From [Lactobacillus] rogosae (lineage in GTDB: Bacteria; Bacillota; Clostridia; Lachnospirales; Lachnospiraceae): a stretch of DNA of 64,000 nucleotides. Made by a program: the position numbers and the translations under genes. Below the pieces are notes generated by a model. That model worked only from the letters and a program-made list of their open reading frames with translations. It did not search any database and was not told the origin of the DNA. Positions within the stretch are counted from its first letter, which is position 1. Each line of letters opens with the position of its first letter. The DNA lies in the NCBI GenBank assembly GCA_900112995.1, contig FONU01000005.1, positions 93,585 through 157,584 of the forward strand. The letters run 5' to 3'. This document shows positions 62,147 through 64,000 of this stretch, one piece after another.

Positions 62147-63259
62147 TTATCCAAAAATACTCTCACATTTATTAAGTACAGAGGCAATTGTAGCATCCAT
62201 ATCATAGTACTTATATTCGCCAAGTCTTCCACCGAATATAACCTTATTCTCTGCATCAGCAAGCTTCTTATATTCCTCGTATAACTTTCCGTTCTTCTCA
62301 TCATTTACTGGATAATAAGGTTCATCACCTGGCTTCCATTCTGATGAATATTCCCGGCTGATTATTGTCTTTGGAAGGTCATTGCCAGCTTCATCCTTGC
62401 CGAATTCAAACCACTTATGCTCAATAATACGTGTCCAAGGTGTCTGCCTGTCTGTATAATTAACAGCTGCATTTCCCTGGAAGTTAGGCTTATCAAGTGT
62501 CTCATTCTCAAATCTTACTGAACGGTACTCAAGTGTTCCAAGCTTATAATCAAAATAAGCATCAATAGGACCTGTGTATACAACCTTATCTGCAAGTGCA
62601 TCAAGTTCTTCCTTATGCTCAAGATAATCTGTATTTAATCTTACTTCAATGCCATCAAGTATATTCTCAACCATCTTTGTATATCCACCCATTGGAATTC
62701 CCTGATATAAAGCATTAAAATAATTGTTATCAAATGTAAGTCTTACCGGAAGTCTTTTAATAATAAACGCTGGTAAATCCTTGCAGTCCCTTCCCCACTG
62801 CTTCTCTGTATAACCCTTTACAAGCTTTTCATATATATCACGGCCAACAAGTGATATAGCCTGTTCTTCAAGATTCTTAGGCTCGCCTGTTATCTCTTTC
62901 TTCTGCTCTTCGATCTTTGCAGCAGCTTCCTCTGGAGTAACAACGCCCCACATTTTATTAAATGTATACATATTAAAAGGCATTGAATATAATTCACCCT
63001 TATAATTAGCTACAGGGCTGTTAGTAAATCTGTTAAATTCAGCAAACTGTGTGATATACTCCCATACTTTCTTATTATTAGTATGGAATATATGTGCACC
63101 ATACTTATGTACATTAATGCCTTCCTGCTTCTCTGTATAGATATTACCTGCTATATTAGGTCTTTTATCTACTACAAGCACTGACTTTCCTGCCTTCTTT
63201 GCCTCGTGTGCAAAAATAGCCCCGTATAAACCTGAACCTACTACTAAATAATCGTACAT
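62147..63259 (-). CDS. glf: UDP-galactopyranose mutase
   Basis: Flavoenzyme that converts UDP-galactopyranose to UDP-galactofuranose for envelope polymers. The 370 residues begin MYDYLVVGSGLYGAIFAHEA (FAD Rossmann), then NIAGNIYTEKQEGINVHKYG, HIFHTNNKKVWEY, the YTEKQWGRDCKDLPAFIIKR block and FGGRLGEYKYYDMDATIASV at the C-terminus with conserved arginines. AAGGAG precedes the ATG. galE (UDP-Gal supply) is nearby, but the AT-rich ATPase/nuclease pair lies between. Confidence 0.96.
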   Translation of the reverse strand: MYDYLVVGSGLYGAIFAHEAKKAGKSVLVVDKRPNIAGNIYTEKQEGINVHKYGAHIFHTNNKKVWEYITQFAEFNRFTNSPVANYKGELYSMPFNMYTFNKMWGVVTPEEAAAKIEEQKKEITGEPKNLEEQAISLVGRDIYEKLVKGYTEKQWGRDCKDLPAFIIKRLPVRLTFDNNYFNALYQGIPMGGYTKMVENILDGIEVRLNTDYLEHKEELDALADKVVYTGPIDAYFDYKLGTLEYRSVRFENETLDKPNFQGNAAVNYTDRQTPWTRIIEHKWFEFGKDEAGNDLPKTIISREYSSEWKPGDEPYYPVNDEKNGKLYEEYKKLADAENKVIFGGRLGEYKYYDMDATIASVLNKCESIFG

Positions 63260-63637
63260 ATAATTATCTCCTTATCATTAAATAACCCAATTGACATTTA
63301 TTTATCAGTTATTTCCTAACTTATTACATTGAAGAATACCTTTATAATACCGTAACTGGTACGAACTCTATCATCCCCGCATCTTTCCATCTTTTATAAT
63401 TCTTAATTTTCTTAGCATGCCTAAATTAATCTCCATTATATGCACAGCTTTATACATTTTATGTTATAATAGCATATTTTTTATTCAATCGTAAATAATA
63501 ACTCTTATGTTTTACATCCTATCAAAAGTACAAATTAAAATATAATATACAAAAAACTCTTATTACAGTTCCAATAAACATATGCCTATTAGATTCACTT
63601 GATTTGAATTGAATATTATTCTGCTAAAAAATATTAA
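63260..63637. other. AT-rich spacer upstream of glf
   Basis: A 378-base stretch without a convincing gene. A 28-codon minus-strand open stretch (63342-63425) reads HAKKIKNYKRWKDAG and MIEFVPVTVL but has no good start. Otherwise only AT-rich DNA; the glf promoter is presumably here but not clear. Confidence 0.5.
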
Positions 63638-63681
63638 AAATTTATCGGGCATTATAAACATATATAATACCCGATAAATTT
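63638..63681 (-). terminator. Terminator of the truncated surface-protein gene
   Basis: AAATTTATCGGG pairs perfectly with CCCGATAAATTT with an AT-rich inner stem; the minus strand continues TTAATATTTTTT. It is about 178 bases after the stop at 63860. No feature was found in 63682-63859. Confidence 0.8.
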
Positions 63682-63859
63682 CGCCTTATATCTTTAGATT
63701 ATATTATTTGAGCAATTTATTTTTTATAAATGTCAAATACAAATCCACATCTCAATTAATTTGAAGAACTGTTGTTTCATTGTCATATTGGCATAATTTA
63801 ATCCACTCTGACTTAATATTTACATATTATAAAAATACAGAACTTAAATATATATATTA

Positions 63860-64000
63860 TTATACTCTGTATGCCCGTCCATTTACAATATTATATCTTA
63901 CACCATTGTATACATATGAGCCATTTTTTGAGAAATCTACTTTTCCATTCTCAATATAGAATTCTCCGTTCTCATTACTGGCTACTCCTGTAAAGTCAAA
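63860..64000 (-). CDS. C-terminus of a repeat-type surface/secreted protein (start outside window)
   Basis: Only the last 46 codons are present. They read FDFTGVASNENGEFYIENG, KVDFSKNGSYVYNG, VRYNIVNGRAYRV and a stop. The alternating 'Y..NGKVDF...G' pattern resembles glycine/aromatic wall-binding repeats seen at the C-terminus of Lachnospiraceae surface proteins. The catalytic or adhesive part lies beyond the window edge, so no function can be given. Confidence 0.7.
   Translation of the reverse strand, partial: FDFTGVASNENGEFYIENGKVDFSKNGSYVYNGVRYNIVNGRAYRV

Overview
This window looks like a chromosomal segment of a low-GC Firmicute, most probably a Lachnospiraceae gut anaerobe (Lachnospira/Eubacterium eligens-like). 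That assignment is inference. It rests on the AT-rich base composition, the strong GGAGG ribosome-binding sites, a tryptophan T-box, a CIRCE element on clpB, and families common in that group: DUF4250, DUF6465, CarD, CstA, flotillin/NfeD and the large BadF/DUF2229 dehydratase-activase. Every convincing gene lies on the minus strand except the 59-residue DUF4250 gene at 8473-8652. No rRNA, tRNA, CRISPR array or complete insertion sequence was seen.

Layout by coordinate (transcription runs right to left). 1-3670: topoisomerase III (cut by the window edge), YfbR-type 5'-deoxynucleotidase, aspartate-semialdehyde dehydrogenase. 3823-8163: a probable three-gene unit of GGDEF signalling protein, a cytoplasmic BMP-type binding protein carrying a ParB-like motif, and a phosphoesterase. 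8783-11567: clpB under a sigma-A promoter whose -35 box lies inside a CIRCE operator. 11602-14083: queD-queE-folE-queC, a full GTP-to-preQ0 operon, followed upstream by an ECF S-component gene. 16486-22535: CstA transporter and a 1461-residue fused 2-hydroxyacyl-CoA dehydratase activase-like protein. 23407-25584: NfeD and flotillin. 25747-33369: a parvulin-like foldase, NAD synthetase, a small lipoprotein, RibU, a PAS protein and valyl-tRNA synthetase.

33520-37584: hypB, a 915-residue iron-sulfur flavoprotein and hypA in one unit behind tandem promoters. 37942-39473: CarD, a histone-H1-like DUF6465 protein and an HPr-like protein. 39867-45424: a trpE-G-C-F-B-A operon that lacks trpD, controlled by a T-box leader (45519-45997). 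46089-53892: an uncharacterised helical protein, a hairpin-dense intergenic element, a HAD phosphatase, a TPR protein, a GH13-like protein that has lost its catalytic residues, a radical SAM protein, a ClpP/TepA-like protease and a GH25 lysozyme. 54011-63259: a probable nuclease-helicase, three small membrane proteins (two with zinc ribbons), and an envelope-sugar group (galE, UAP1-like pyrophosphorylase, glf). This group is split by an unusually AT-rich two-gene cassette, an ABC-type ATPase plus a PD-(D/E)xK-like protein, which is the best candidate for an undescribed defence system. The window ends in the C-terminus of a repeat-type surface protein.

Start sites were moved downstream from the longest open frame wherever a clear Shine-Dalgarno sequence supported a shorter protein. 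Motif reading was done by eye; no database search was possible.
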